A DNA stretch of 64,000 nt from an uncultured Planctomycetota bacterium (GCA_903847315.1 CAINDG010000040.1:16813-80812), one strand, 5' to 3'. Positions 52,391-61,964 are shown, counted from the first letter of the stretch. The notes: generated by a model from the sequence alone, not told the origin. Translations and numbers: made by a program.

Positions 52391-54985
52391 ATGATAAAGG
52401 AATTAACAAAAGGGTTTAAAACGAGCAAATCCGGCTCGGCCCTTATAATGACTATTGTCCTGACCGTTTTGCTTGCGGTAATTGCCATAATGTTTGTGGC
52501 TGTGGCTCGGATGGACAAGGCCGCTACGAGCAATATCTATGACAATAAAATGCTCGATTCCGCCGCTAAGTCCATTATCGAGATTATCGGCAGAGAGCTT
52601 GTTCTTGATGCTCCCGGCATAGCAGGGCGGGGATATTATGACTATCCCGATTCTAATAACCCCTGGCTCGCGAGCATTGAACCGTACGAAGCAGTCCCGA
52701 ACGACCCTAACACGTATCGCTGGCGGCAAATAAGCGATGTTAATGGATATTTGAAAAGCCGGAACTTCCAACGCAATGACGTGAATACTGCACCGTATGG
52801 TCTGTCTACAACAAAAGTTGTTCGGGAGTATCCTGAGTTCGCGGTGGATTCGAACGGAAGATTTCTAAAGCCCAACGGGAGTCCTGCGACCAATGGCGTT
52901 TCTGCCGATGCCGATGGCGACGGAATAGCAGATGCCAAATGGTTCGAATTTGCGGATATGCGCACATCGAAGGGGCAGCGGATTTATGCCGCTGTTCGTG
53001 TGATTGATAACAGCGGAATGATTAACGTCAATACCGCCCATAGTTTCAATGCCAATACCGCTGACGGCAACAGCCAGATGCAGATAAATCTTGCAGGTCT
53101 GCTTAAAGGAACCGACACAATCGCCAAACTGCACCAGATCCGCTGCGGCAGTGAACCGAACAATTGGACAAATTATAAGAAAAATGTTATCTGGGATTAT
53201 AACAGCATACCGGGCGGTAATTATCTGCCATTCGATATATCCGATGAGCTTGAACTGAGATACCGCTACTGTATCGACAGCAAATTTATTTCGCGGTTTG
53301 AAGTAAATGACCCCTGTTCCGTAAGAGGTGTCGGCAAAAGAAATTTTGGCAATCTGTATAACGGCGATACTGATGTTGGGACCGATCCCTGTTCTTCAAA
53401 TTGGCGTCTGTCAGATTGGCAGCATAGAATTGTAGAACCTAATTATCCCTATGCCGACCGCAGGCACTTATTGACGGCTTACAATCTCGACCGCATCATC
53501 GACCCTAACGGCAATAAAATGATAAATATCAACACCGCTGACGTTAATAGTTTATACAAAAGTATTCGCAGAGGCCTTCTTGACGCTAATTCCGGGTCAG
53601 ATGTAAATGGAATAGCAGCACAAATGGCTGTCAATATAATTGATTATCGTGACAGCGATTCAAATGTCACCGTTTACAGAAATGACGGCAACGACTATTA
53701 CGGTTTCGAGCGGCCCTGCATTTATATTTCCGAGTTGGCTTGCAGACAGGTAAAAATTTCAGGCACAACCCATAAGTCTTACGCTGTTGAGCTTTATAGA
53801 CCTTATCCCGAAGATAAAGTTCCTAATGGATGGCAACTTAATATTACTAACGTAATAGACTCACCAATAGATATTAACTGGTCGGGGACAAAGCAGTTTT
53901 ATGTTATAACGTGGGAAGACTCCGATGCTCCATTGAGTGTGAATAATAGCGATGCTAACGTCCGAACAATGGACAATCCTGGCAATAGCATTATTTTTAA
54001 TCCTTACGAAATATTTTATTTGACACGTAATGTTAAAGGCACAGATGTCACAGTTGATTTCGAAACTGGTAGTGATACTTGGCCGGTAGCCGATGGTAAT
54101 TACAGTGTTCAAAGGGATATTACGAAGCATAAATGCATAAGGCGTTTGTGGGGGGACTCGACTATCAGAAGTTCAATGACGCTTGGAAAAATTAATGACT
54201 ATAATACTGCCGGAGACTCGAATATCATCAATGTCATAATTCCTGCCCATCCGGCCAATGAACCTTTTACAAACATTGGCCAAATCGGAACGGTTTTATG
54301 CAGAAGCGGTTACGAAGATATAACGCCGATTGGGCCCAGCGATACGCAGGCAACAGTGTATTTTAATTTAGCCGCCCCGGATTTTCAGCAGATTTTCAAA
54401 TACCTGACTGTTATGGACCCGCGCAATCATATCAGCGACGCCAACCAGACAAGAATCAAAGGCAGAATAAATATAAATACCGCACCGGCCTATGCGATAG
54501 CGCAATTGCCGTGGGTTACTCATAGAGCAGCCGGCTATAACGATGCCAATCTTGCCAAAGCGATAGTTGCTTATAGAGATAAAACAGCGATAACCAGCGA
54601 TGTTAATTATACAAACCGGCAGGGCGGTCCGGGTTTTGAAAGTATTGGTCAGCTTTGTAATGTTAATCGCGGCAGCGACCCCAATTATAGAATTGATTAT
54701 TACGGCCGTGACAAGAAAGACCAGATAGGGCTTCCCGACCCCAATGGTAATGACGGCGCGATAGATGATTTTAAGGAACGCGATTTGATTTTCGCGCGAA
54801 TCAGCGACCTTGTGACAGTTCACAGCGATATATTTACCGCTTATATATTAGTGAGAATTGGTGTTGACGGCCCGCAGAAAAGATATATGACAATCCTCGA
54901 CCGCAGCGGCATAAAACCGCCTATAACAGACCCCAACAACAGAGTTGCCGTAAGGGCTTTTCAATATGTCCCCGAAGCAAGATAA
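52391..54985 (+). CDS. Enlarged GspK-like tip pseudopilin
   Basis: 864 aa, more than twice the usual GspK length. The N-terminus G|SALIMTIVLTVLL lacks Glu at +5, as in GspK. The helix-hairpin-helix/SAM-like motif occurs three times: GMINVNTA (about 210), KMININTAD (about 375) and GRININTAP (about 690), where GspK normally has one or two. In type II systems GspK caps the pseudopilus with GspI and GspJ and binds calcium; the Asp-rich DADGDGIAD near 175 could bind calcium. Last gene of the series; a terminator follows. Confidence 0.85.
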   Translation: MIKELTKGFKTSKSGSALIMTIVLTVLLAVIAIMFVAVARMDKAATSNIYDNKMLDSAAKSIIEIIGRELVLDAPGIAGRGYYDYPDSNNPWLASIEPYEAVPNDPNTYRWRQISDVNGYLKSRNFQRNDVNTAPYGLSTTKVVREYPEFAVDSNGRFLKPNGSPATNGVSADADGDGIADAKWFEFADMRTSKGQRIYAAVRVIDNSGMINVNTAHSFNANTADGNSQMQINLAGLLKGTDTIAKLHQIRCGSEPNNWTNYKKNVIWDYNSIPGGNYLPFDISDELELRYRYCIDSKFISRFEVNDPCSVRGVGKRNFGNLYNGDTDVGTDPCSSNWRLSDWQHRIVEPNYPYADRRHLLTAYNLDRIIDPNGNKMININTADVNSLYKSIRRGLLDANSGSDVNGIAAQMAVNIIDYRDSDSNVTVYRNDGNDYYGFERPCIYISELACRQVKISGTTHKSYAVELYRPYPEDKVPNGWQLNITNVIDSPIDINWSGTKQFYVITWEDSDAPLSVNNSDANVRTMDNPGNSIIFNPYEIFYLTRNVKGTDVTVDFETGSDTWPVADGNYSVQRDITKHKCIRRLWGDSTIRSSMTLGKINDYNTAGDSNIINVIIPAHPANEPFTNIGQIGTVLCRSGYEDITPIGPSDTQATVYFNLAAPDFQQIFKYLTVMDPRNHISDANQTRIKGRININTAPAYAIAQLPWVTHRAAGYNDANLAKAIVAYRDKTAITSDVNYTNRQGGPGFESIGQLCNVNRGSDPNYRIDYYGRDKKDQIGLPDPNGNDGAIDDFKERDLIFARISDLVTVHSDIFTAYILVRIGVDGPQKRYMTILDRSGIKPPITDPNNRVAVRAFQYVPEAR

Positions 54986-55024
54986 GAAAAGATAGGGGAA
55001 CTGGTCGGAAAAGAACAAATGAAA

Positions 55025-55055
55025 AAGGCCCTGCCGGATGGCAGGGCCTTCATTT
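55025..55055. terminator. Bidirectional terminator between gspK-like gene and csp
   Basis: Stem AAGGCCCTGCC (55025-55035) with GGCAGGGCCTT (55040-55050), loop GGAT. The minus-strand side continues into TTTTTC and the plus-strand side into CATTTTTC, so it serves both convergent genes. Confidence 0.9.
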
Positions 55056-55075
55056 TTCAAGTTGTTTGCTCCTCG

Positions 55076-55279
55076 TTACGCTGGAACTACATTGGTTGCA
55101 CAGGGACCCTTTTTGCCCTCGCCAACCTCAAACTTGACGCTTTGGCCTTCATCGAGCGATGTGTAGCCGGGGACCTTTATTTCCGAATGATGGACGAACA
55201 AATCTGCGCCGCCGTCGTCTGGTGTAATAAAGCCATAACCTTTACTCGAATTGAACCATTTTACCTTACCTGTACTCAC
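55076..55279 (-). CDS. Cold-shock-domain protein
   Basis: 67 aa. [15 protein letters not shown] contains RNP1 and [12 protein letters not shown]2, the RNA-binding surfaces of the five-strand OB barrel. Full length and intact. An RNA chaperone. The upstream region to 55500 (about 220 bp) has no other gene; csp genes often have long thermosensitive leaders, but I cannot show one here. Confidence 0.96.
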   Translation of the reverse strand: MSTGKVKWFNSSKGYGFITPDDGGADLFVHHSEIKVPGYTSLDEGQSVKFEVGEGKKGPCATNVVPA

Positions 55280-55499
55280 GTGATTACTCCTAAAAAAAAA
55301 CTAAAAAATATCCCTCTGTTTTATTTATTCGGAAGTACTATTGAGAGATGAAATAATATTCCTAAAACTTTTAACATAATTACTGCAATTTTTAACCATT
55401 ATTTTCACTATTTACTTATCGGCTTATTAGACCATAACAGTTACAAATATGCAACAAATAAATGCTGATTTGCGCAGAAATTTAGTCTTGAAATATGTC

Positions 55500-55536
55500 A
55501 AAAACCGGCTTTTTTACGTAAAAATGCCGTTTTTTT
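55500..55536. terminator. Terminator after mcsB
   Basis: CGGC (55506-55509) and GCCG (55526-55529) enclose the palindrome TTTTTACGTAAAAA. T runs lie on both sides (TTTTTTT on +, GGTTTTTG on -), so it may act in both directions. It sits immediately after the mcsB stop. Confidence 0.75.
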
Positions 55537-56585
55537 CAATTTAATTTGGTTCTTAGCGTTTCAGCCCGCAGGATATCTCTTTGCTCGGCATTAAGGGATT
55601 GGCCTTTATTTATCTGCAAATGAGCCGGCTGGGTGAGCATAAAAAGCTCGTTTATTGTCTCGATTGGAATTTCCTTAAGTCGGCCCATATTAATGCCCAT
55701 TCTCAGATTGCTCAAAAGGAACATTGCCTCGTGCGAACTGATGAGTCTTGCGTTTTTCAGCACAGCAAGTGCGCGTGAAATTTTATCGTCGAGAATATTA
55801 ACGTCTTTTACCAGCAGTTTGTCGCGGGCAAGTCTTTCGTATTCGACAATTTTAGGGATAATCAAAGTCTGGAAGTCTTCAACGATTTTTTCTTCGCGTA
55901 CGCCCAGTGTAACCTGATTTGAAATCTGGAAGAAATCACCGACAGCTTCAGTTCCTTCGCCGAACAGGCCGCGAACCGCAAGGTTCATATCCTTTGCCGA
56001 TTCGAATAATTTTTTAAGTTGTTCGGTCATTTTAAGCGCGGGCAGATGCATCATCACGGAAACCCTGATGCCGGTGCCGAGATTTGTGGGACAGGCGGTC
56101 AAAAAACCGTAGCGAGGACTGAATGCGTACTGGATTTTTTCGCCGATAGCATTGTCGATGCTATTTATTTTCTGCCAGCATTTCTCAAGGTCGAGTCCTG
56201 CCGCCAGTACTTGCAGCCTGAGATGGTCTTCTTCGTTTATCTGCGCTGCGAAAAGCTCGTTTTTTGCAATAACGACGCCTCTGGGCCCGCGGCCGGCAGC
56301 AAGATGACGGCTGATAAGCTGCCTTTCAATGAGGAAATCCCTTTCGAGGCTGCTGCCCTGAGCGATATCAATAAAAGCAATATCGCCAAGCTCGCTAAGC
56401 GAAAGGATGGGCTGGCGGAGAAGGTCGAGAATTTTTTGTTTTTCTTCCTCATCGCATCGGCAGGTAAACCTGTGGCCGGCAAGATTGCGGGCAAGTCTTA
56501 TCCGCGAAGAAATTACAATGTCCGATAACGGAACGGCAGGGTCGAACCATCGGCTTGTTTTCGTACTTAAATCCGTAAGTCTCAT
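55536..56585 (-). CDS. mcsB: Protein arginine kinase McsB
   Basis: 349 aa. ATP:guanido phosphotransferase fold. IVISSRIRLARNL contains the S-x-R-x-R nucleotide-binding motif, and GLFGEGTEAVGDFFQISNQVTLG the conserved loop and substrate region. CPTNLGTGIRVSVMMHLP is the signature with the catalytic Cys. McsB phosphorylates arginines to tag proteins for ClpCP. The start overlaps the end of mcsA by 4 bp (coupled translation). No clpC or ctsR is next to it. Confidence 0.95.
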   Translation of the reverse strand: MRLTDLSTKTSRWFDPAVPLSDIVISSRIRLARNLAGHRFTCRCDEEEKQKILDLLRQPILSLSELGDIAFIDIAQGSSLERDFLIERQLISRHLAAGRGPRGVVIAKNELFAAQINEEDHLRLQVLAAGLDLEKCWQKINSIDNAIGEKIQYAFSPRYGFLTACPTNLGTGIRVSVMMHLPALKMTEQLKKLFESAKDMNLAVRGLFGEGTEAVGDFFQISNQVTLGVREEKIVEDFQTLIIPKIVEYERLARDKLLVKDVNILDDKISRALAVLKNARLISSHEAMFLLSNLRMGINMGRLKEIPIETINELFMLTQPAHLQINKGQSLNAEQRDILRAETLRTKLN

Positions 56586-57085
56586 TGCAGTGTCTTTAAC
56601 TGGTCCCTGATTTTTGCGGCCAGCTCGTAATCTTCCTTCTCAACAGCCAGGCTCAATTGTCTTTTAAGCTCTTCGGCTTTATTCGGCTCTTCAAGCCTGG
56701 CGTTCGAACTGGTTTGTGTTTGGGCAGGAACTTTTCCTTTGTGCGTTAAGTTATTATCCTGAGTTTTTTCAATAATCTGGCGCAGGTCGTCTCCAAAAAA
56801 TTCGTAATCGTTCGGGCAGCCCAGAAGCGCCTGCTTGCGGAATTGCTCCATTGTTATTCCGCAATTGGGACAGGCCCTGCGTGATTTTTCAGAATCTATG
56901 TTTTCATCCTGCTGATGCGCAGCGATGAGCGAACCTAAAAGTTCGTTCAGCGAGAGTTGACTTTTTATAGTCACTCCCTCTTTCTGTGCGCAGTTCTGAC
57001 ACAGATGACTTTCGGTTCGCTGACCATCGACTATCTCGGTCAGGTGAACCGTTGCTGTTTTAGTTTTGCAAATTTGGCACTGCAT
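56582..57085 (-). CDS. mcsA: McsA, activator of McsB
   Basis: 167 aa. Two zinc-binding CxxC pairs at the N-terminus (CQICKTK, CQNCAQK), a third region CPNCG, and a C-terminal UVR motif (LKRQLSLAVEKEDYELAAKIRDQLK) found in McsA and UvrB/UvrC. It binds and activates McsB. The ATG is preceded by the dispersed repeat at 57088-57111, with GGAT from the repeat where the ribosome-binding site should be. Confidence 0.93.
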   Translation of the reverse strand: MQCQICKTKTATVHLTEIVDGQRTESHLCQNCAQKEGVTIKSQLSLNELLGSLIAAHQQDENIDSEKSRRACPNCGITMEQFRKQALLGCPNDYEFFGDDLRQIIEKTQDNNLTHKGKVPAQTQTSSNARLEEPNKAEELKRQLSLAVEKEDYELAAKIRDQLKTLQ

Positions 57086-57087
57086 AT

Positions 57088-57111
57088 CCGTTCGACTCCG
57101 CTCAGGACAGG
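57088..57111 (-). repeat. Short dispersed repeat directly before mcsA
   Basis: On the minus strand: CCTGTCCTGAGC then GGAGTCGAACGG, ending 2 nt before the mcsA ATG. Related to 50038-50060 and to GAGCGGAGTC in the element at 31271. Confidence 0.7.
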
Positions 57112-57201
57112 ATAAACCTGTTTTATTATACGAAAAAATCTCTTAAAAAATCCACCCAATCTTATATCGGCATCAAAACAAAGCGACTAAATGGACACTT
57201 T

Positions 57202-57570
57202 TTAACTATATCTTGCCTTGCAGCCGGCCATTTCGGTAACTTCTACGTACAAAGGACTTATGCGATTTGGGAGCTGTTTTTGAATAGAGACAAAGATATA
57301 TTTGGCAACATTTTCGGCCGAAGTATTCATATTTTTAAAGCATTCAAAATCTTCGAGTGCCTGGTCGTTAAACTGACTGACAATTTCATCCAGAATTTTT
57401 TTGAGCTTATTAAAATCAAAAAGCAGTTCATTTTCATCGAGAGCCTCGCCGCTGACGGCAGCTTCGACTATCCAGTCGTGAATATGATACGGCTCGGTTG
57501 CATCAGATAATTTAAGCTGATGGCCTGCGCGGAAAGTTGTTGTTACGGATATCGTGTACAATTTTTTCAA
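57202..57570 (-). CDS. QueD-like 6-pyruvoyl-tetrahydropterin synthase family protein
   Basis: 122 aa. Zinc ligands H17 (AGHQL), H29 and H31 (YHIHDW) are present, with DFNKLK and the C-terminal EVTEMAG as in the family. The Cys that normally precedes the HxH motif (catalytic in QueD and PTPS) is not present; A24-T25-E26-P27 occupies that region. It could be a diverged QueD for queuosine synthesis or a related pterin enzyme. The stop of coaD overlaps its start by 4 bp, so the two are coupled, though no functional link is obvious. Confidence 0.8.
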   Translation of the reverse strand: MKKLYTISVTTTFRAGHQLKLSDATEPYHIHDWIVEAAVSGEALDENELLFDFNKLKKILDEIVSQFNDQALEDFECFKNMNTSAENVAKYIFVSIQKQLPNRISPLYVEVTEMAGCKARYS

Positions 57571-58073
57571 TCCTGCTTAAGTTCTATTTCAGCAAGTCTT
57601 TTTTGCAGTTTTTCATAAACACCCTGCGGAATCAGATTAGACACATCGCCGCCAAGCCTCGCTATTTCTCTGATAAGCGTTGAGCTTGTAAAGCCGTACT
57701 GTTCGCCGGTCATAACGAAAACGGTCTCAATGCCCGCAACGGCGCGGTTAGTCATAGCAAGCTGAAATTCGTACTGAACGTCGGTAAGATTTCGCAGGCC
57801 TCGCAAAATTGCCGTTGCGCCGACACTTGCCGCGTATTCGACAGTCAGGCAGTCATAACACTGAACAGTTACGCCCTGAAGGTTGGCGACAAGCGGCTTT
57901 ATTATTTCAACACGTTCCGGAAGTGTGAACAGCTGGCTTTTGAGCGGACTATTGCCCACAGCGATAATCAGTTCGTCAAAAAGTTTTACGCCTCGATTAA
58001 TTACGTCCAGATGGCCGTTGGTTATCGGGTCGAAAGAACCCGGAAAAACCGCCCTGACAAATCTCTTTGCCAT
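57567..58073 (-). CDS. coaD: Phosphopantetheine adenylyltransferase CoaD
   Basis: 168 aa. FPGSFDPITNGHLDVI is the nucleotidyltransferase (H-x-G-H type, here NGH) start. LRGLRNLTDVQYEFQLAMTNR and YGFTSSTLIREIARLGGDVSNLIP are diagnostic. Fourth step of coenzyme A synthesis. Complete. First gene of a unit with the QueD-like protein. Confidence 0.96.
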   Translation of the reverse strand: MAKRFVRAVFPGSFDPITNGHLDVINRGVKLFDELIIAVGNSPLKSQLFTLPERVEIIKPLVANLQGVTVQCYDCLTVEYAASVGATAILRGLRNLTDVQYEFQLAMTNRAVAGIETVFVMTGEQYGFTSSTLIREIARLGGDVSNLIPQGVYEKLQKRLAEIELKQD

Positions 58074-58202
58074 ATTACGCCTTTCAATTCAGAGTATATA
58101 TAAATTATAACAGAAATGGGATTGGTGTTAAATAGCAGAATAGAAGAAAAAAACATAAGGAGACGCTGCGGATAAAGTTGTTTTCACAAAAAATTAATCA
58201 GC

Positions 58203-60419
58203 CTATTTACCTTTAGAGGCTTCATATTCAAGAGATTCAAGATGTTTTTGAAGCTGGAGCACTGCGTCATCCTGTTTATATTGTTTCATTAACTGAATAT
58301 AATTTTTCAACACTTCGATTTCCTCAGTGTACCGCTCCTGAAATTCCAACGCCCTTGCGAGATTAGCGTAATAAGCTGGATCATCAGGATTCAAAGAAAG
58401 CGCTTTCTTAAAGGCTTCAGTGGCCGCCTTGAGATCTCCTATTATGGCAAGCGCATCGCCGAGACGTCTCCAGCTTTCGTGGTGAGCAGGCCTTTCCTTT
58501 ACCTCTTCTTGAAATCCTTCTACAGCTTTACGAAACTGTTCCATTGCCTGATCTGATTTGTTCTGTCCTTGAAAAAGTATCCCCAAACTGGAATGAATAA
58601 TTGCTACACTGGTTTTGTTCTCGGCCCTGTCGTTGTACTCGATAGCTTTATTAAACGCCTCAATGGCTTGTTCCGGATTGCCCATTTGAGCATACATAAT
58701 CCCAATTTCATTATACGATTGTATAGAACAGGTAGGATTTTCTTTTATGGCCAAAAGATAATTTTTTATACTTTCAGCAAATTGTTTCTTGTCTTTAAAC
58801 TCTTGAGCGCAATTAAAGTATTCTTCGGCCGAATGATCTTTTGCGCTCATAAGCACCACCGGAGCGAGCAGATTCTCTACGGGACAGTAATTATCTGTTA
58901 AAATTAAATGTCTTGTTTTTTCCTTGAGCATATTAATGTCCGAATCATCCAGATACCATATTTTCAGTTCACCGCCTTTGTATTGCGAGAGGATATTTTT
59001 TAAATCCAGCGTGCGTTTGGCAGATATAATTATGAAAGTATTACGTATTGAGTGTGATTGAATATCGGCTACTACATAAATATGAGGAAATGTTTTTTCA
59101 AGAGTATTTATTACCGACCCGAGGAACAGGCCGGAATCGAAAATATCAATCATGTTTATCATATAAACGCCATCATTGCTTAGAAGTTCAGAGATTTTGT
59201 CATTGAATTCCTGAGTGACAAGCTGAAATGGCACCGAATAATCATTGATGGCATCTTCATAAATAAAGTCATATTGCGGTATTTGGTTGCCATTGCGCTT
59301 CTGTTCAAACAGTTTATCAACGTAGTTACGGGCATCTACATTAATAGTGTTTATCGTAGTGTTCCTCTCCAGGCCGAAGGCCTCCATCGCGGCATTGGTT
59401 ACGGCCGGGTCTATTTCAACGACATCTATTCTGCTGCCCGGCCGAACCTTTTTAAGATATCTAGGATAGACGTATCCGCCGCCGCCAATAACCATTGCAC
59501 TTAGCTTTTCTTTATTTTTGCTGAGTTCCTCGGTTACGGCAGCATAAACTTTTGTATAAGAATATTGCAGGTTAAGCATATCATTCATCAAAATATCGCT
59601 ATGTTTCAATGCGTCCTGAAAAAAGAAACGTCTGTTTGGGTTTTCAATAGACTTACGGACGGCGATATAGGAATACCTGCTTTCATTTTCATAGATTAGG
59701 TTCGGATTTGGCTGTTCTCTTAGTGCGACAGCTGAAGCTGTATTTTTTGTCCAGTCGGCGGGTATCATAGCCATACTCATCAGAGCAGAGAAAATTATTA
59801 TCCATAAATATAACGGCCAAAATCTAAACCAGTATAAAATGCTCATTAACAGCAAAACGGCTCCAATTACCCAAATAATAGTTATAGTTCCCATCGCGGC
59901 TATCAGGTAATAGCCCGCCGCGAACGTTCCCGCGATACTGCCTGCTGCTGACCAGGCATAGATATCTCCTATTGTTCTGCCCGCAGGCAATCCGCGGTCG
60001 AGAGCCATTTTCGCAACTATAGGACTTATTGTTCCCAACAATGTTGATGGAATCAGGAATACTATGGAGACATGAGTAAACACGTGTAGGGGCCAATTTA
60101 AATGTACAAGCCACAGCCATTTGCTTGTAATGTTGTTCAAAACCACTGTAACAACACAGGCAACTGAACAAATGGCGAAAAGCACTGCCACAGCTTTTTT
60201 TGCGGGAAATTTGTCTGCAATTCGGCCGCCGAGATAGTTACCTATTGTAATACCGGCCAAAATTACGCCGATTACCGCTGTCCATGTATATAAAGACGAG
60301 CCGAGATGACGGGCGATTAGTCTGCTGGCGACAAGCTCCAGCACCATAATACAAAAACTTGAAATAAATACGGTAGCGCTTGGAATGAAAATTGATATGA
60401 AACTTTTGGACTTAGTCAT
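58203..60419 (-). CDS. Membrane/spermidine-synthase-like/TPR fusion protein
   Basis: 738 aa from ATG 60419, which has AAGGA about 10 nt upstream. Residues 1-270 hold about eight hydrophobic spans resembling a half-MFS fold (LGGRIADKFPAKKAV). Residues about 300-510 are a spermidine-synthase-like Rossmann domain (AMVIGGGGYVYPRYL, VDVVEIDPAV). Residues about 560-735 contain TPR repeats (AYYANLARALEFQERY, SIQSYNEIGIMYAQMGNPEQA). Membrane-bound 'fused MFS/spermidine synthase' proteins are frequent in bacteria but of unproven activity; the TPR tail suggests protein binding. Confidence 0.85.
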   Translation of the reverse strand: MTKSKSFISIFIPSATVFISSFCIMVLELVASRLIARHLGSSLYTWTAVIGVILAGITIGNYLGGRIADKFPAKKAVAVLFAICSVACVVTVVLNNITSKWLWLVHLNWPLHVFTHVSIVFLIPSTLLGTISPIVAKMALDRGLPAGRTIGDIYAWSAAGSIAGTFAAGYYLIAAMGTITIIWVIGAVLLLMSILYWFRFWPLYLWIIIFSALMSMAMIPADWTKNTASAVALREQPNPNLIYENESRYSYIAVRKSIENPNRRFFFQDALKHSDILMNDMLNLQYSYTKVYAAVTEELSKNKEKLSAMVIGGGGYVYPRYLKKVRPGSRIDVVEIDPAVTNAAMEAFGLERNTTINTINVDARNYVDKLFEQKRNGNQIPQYDFIYEDAINDYSVPFQLVTQEFNDKISELLSNDGVYMINMIDIFDSGLFLGSVINTLEKTFPHIYVVADIQSHSIRNTFIIISAKRTLDLKNILSQYKGGELKIWYLDDSDINMLKEKTRHLILTDNYCPVENLLAPVVLMSAKDHSAEEYFNCAQEFKDKKQFAESIKNYLLAIKENPTCSIQSYNEIGIMYAQMGNPEQAIEAFNKAIEYNDRAENKTSVAIIHSSLGILFQGQNKSDQAMEQFRKAVEGFQEEVKERPAHHESWRRLGDALAIIGDLKAATEAFKKALSLNPDDPAYYANLARALEFQERYTEEIEVLKNYIQLMKQYKQDDAVLQLQKHLESLEYEASKGK

Positions 60420-60598
60420 AACTTGCTTTCCTTGTTTTATTGCTGGTGGAAAATGATAACAAATTTGGCTGATTTCTGCAAGCAGCAAGAGTTCTGTCGG
60501 AAAAGACCTTTTTATGAAAATAGATAACAAAAACCTCGCAAAAATTGCGGGAGTAAATATAATTTAACATAGAATATAGAATTATAGAAGGGACGGAT

Positions 60599-61960
60599 AT
60601 GAGAATATCAGTAGAAGAGGTTTTTGAGACTGTCAGGATGACTATCGAGCAGAACTTCGATATCAGAACCGTTACACTCGGCGTCAATCTCAAGGATTGT
60701 ATGGATAGAAATCTTTCAGCTTTTAACAAAAGAATCTTTAAACGGCTTTCAGAGATGGGTAAACGCCTTAATAAATGTGCCGACCAGCTCGAGCAAAAAT
60801 ACGGCATACCTATAACAAACAGGCGAATAAGCGTAACGCCGGTCGCGCTGCTTATCGAGCCGCTGCCGAGGAAAATCTCAACGGCAGTTTCGGTTGCTAA
60901 AACTCTGGATAGGGCCGCAAAGGCGGCCGATATTGATTTCATCGGCGGATTCGGCGCTCTTGTTCATAAAGGTATGACTTCCGCTGATGAATTGCTTATG
61001 GATTCAATCCCGCAGGCGATATCGCAGACGGAAAGATTATGCGGATTCCTTAATCTTGCATCCAGTACTGCCGGTATGAATATGACGGCAATTGAAAAGG
61101 TCGGACATATTCTCAAAGCTCTTGCCGCCAAAAGCAAAAACGGAATCGGCTGCGCAAAAATTGCTGTTTTTGCAAATGTGCCTGAAGACAATCCTTTTAT
61201 GGCTGGGGCTCATCATGGCATTGGTGAACCGGACTTTTCGCTGAATATAGGAATATCCGGACCGGGCGTTGTCAGGGATGTTGTCGCGAATAATCCGAAA
61301 TGCGATTTGACGATGCTTTCGGAGATTATAAAAAGAACTGTTTTTAAAATTACACGAGCAGGCGAGCTTATCGGCAGGGAAATAGCGGAGTTAATGGATG
61401 TTGAGTTCGGTATAGTCGATATTTCGCTTGCATCGACGCCGAAGAAGGGCGATTCGGTAGCTCAGATAATAGAAGCGATGGGCATTTCACGGATGGGCAG
61501 GCCGGGTTCGACTGCCGCACTTGCACTGCTTATGGATGCGGTTAAGAAGGGCGGTTCAATGGCGTCCGGAAATGTCGGAGGACTAAGCGGGACTTTTATT
61601 CCGGTCAGCGAAGATGCCGGTATGATAAGGGCGGTTCGCACAGGCGCGCTTAATCTTGAAAAACTTGAGGCTCTTACGAGCGTCTGCTCGGTAGGTCTTG
61701 ATATGTTCGCGGTTGCCGGCGATACACCTGCGGATGTTTTGAGCGCGATTATCGCTGATGAGCTTGCAATCGGCGTCGCCAACAATAAGACCACCAGTGT
61801 CAGGGTTATTCCGGTGCCCGGCAAAAAGGCCGGACAAATCGTACACTTTGGCGGATTGCTGGGCTCGGCGCCGATTATGAAAGTCTCAAAAATCGCTTCG
61901 CCGAATTTTATCAATAGAAAAGGAAGAATACCCGCCCAGATAAGAGCGTTGAGAAATTAA
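60599..61960 (+). CDS. UPF0210 (DUF711/PFL) family protein
   Basis: 453 aa, full length. RISVEEVFETVRMTIEQNFDIRTVTLGVNL start, DFIGGFGALVHKG, ADELLMDSIPQAI, FSLNIGISGPGV and FDIS/VDISLASTPKKGDSVA are the family landmarks. The family has a pyruvate-formate-lyase-like fold but no established reaction. In many bacteria an ACT-domain partner (UPF0237) precedes it; none is seen here. Good Shine-Dalgarno (AAGGGACGG). The next gene starts 4 bp after the stop. Confidence 0.92.
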   Translation: MRISVEEVFETVRMTIEQNFDIRTVTLGVNLKDCMDRNLSAFNKRIFKRLSEMGKRLNKCADQLEQKYGIPITNRRISVTPVALLIEPLPRKISTAVSVAKTLDRAAKAADIDFIGGFGALVHKGMTSADELLMDSIPQAISQTERLCGFLNLASSTAGMNMTAIEKVGHILKALAAKSKNGIGCAKIAVFANVPEDNPFMAGAHHGIGEPDFSLNIGISGPGVVRDVVANNPKCDLTMLSEIIKRTVFKITRAGELIGREIAELMDVEFGIVDISLASTPKKGDSVAQIIEAMGISRMGRPGSTAALALLMDAVKKGGSMASGNVGGLSGTFIPVSEDAGMIRAVRTGALNLEKLEALTSVCSVGLDMFAVAGDTPADVLSAIIADELAIGVANNKTTSVRVIPVPGKKAGQIVHFGGLLGSAPIMKVSKIASPNFINRKGRIPAQIRALRN

Positions 61961-61964
61961 TTTT

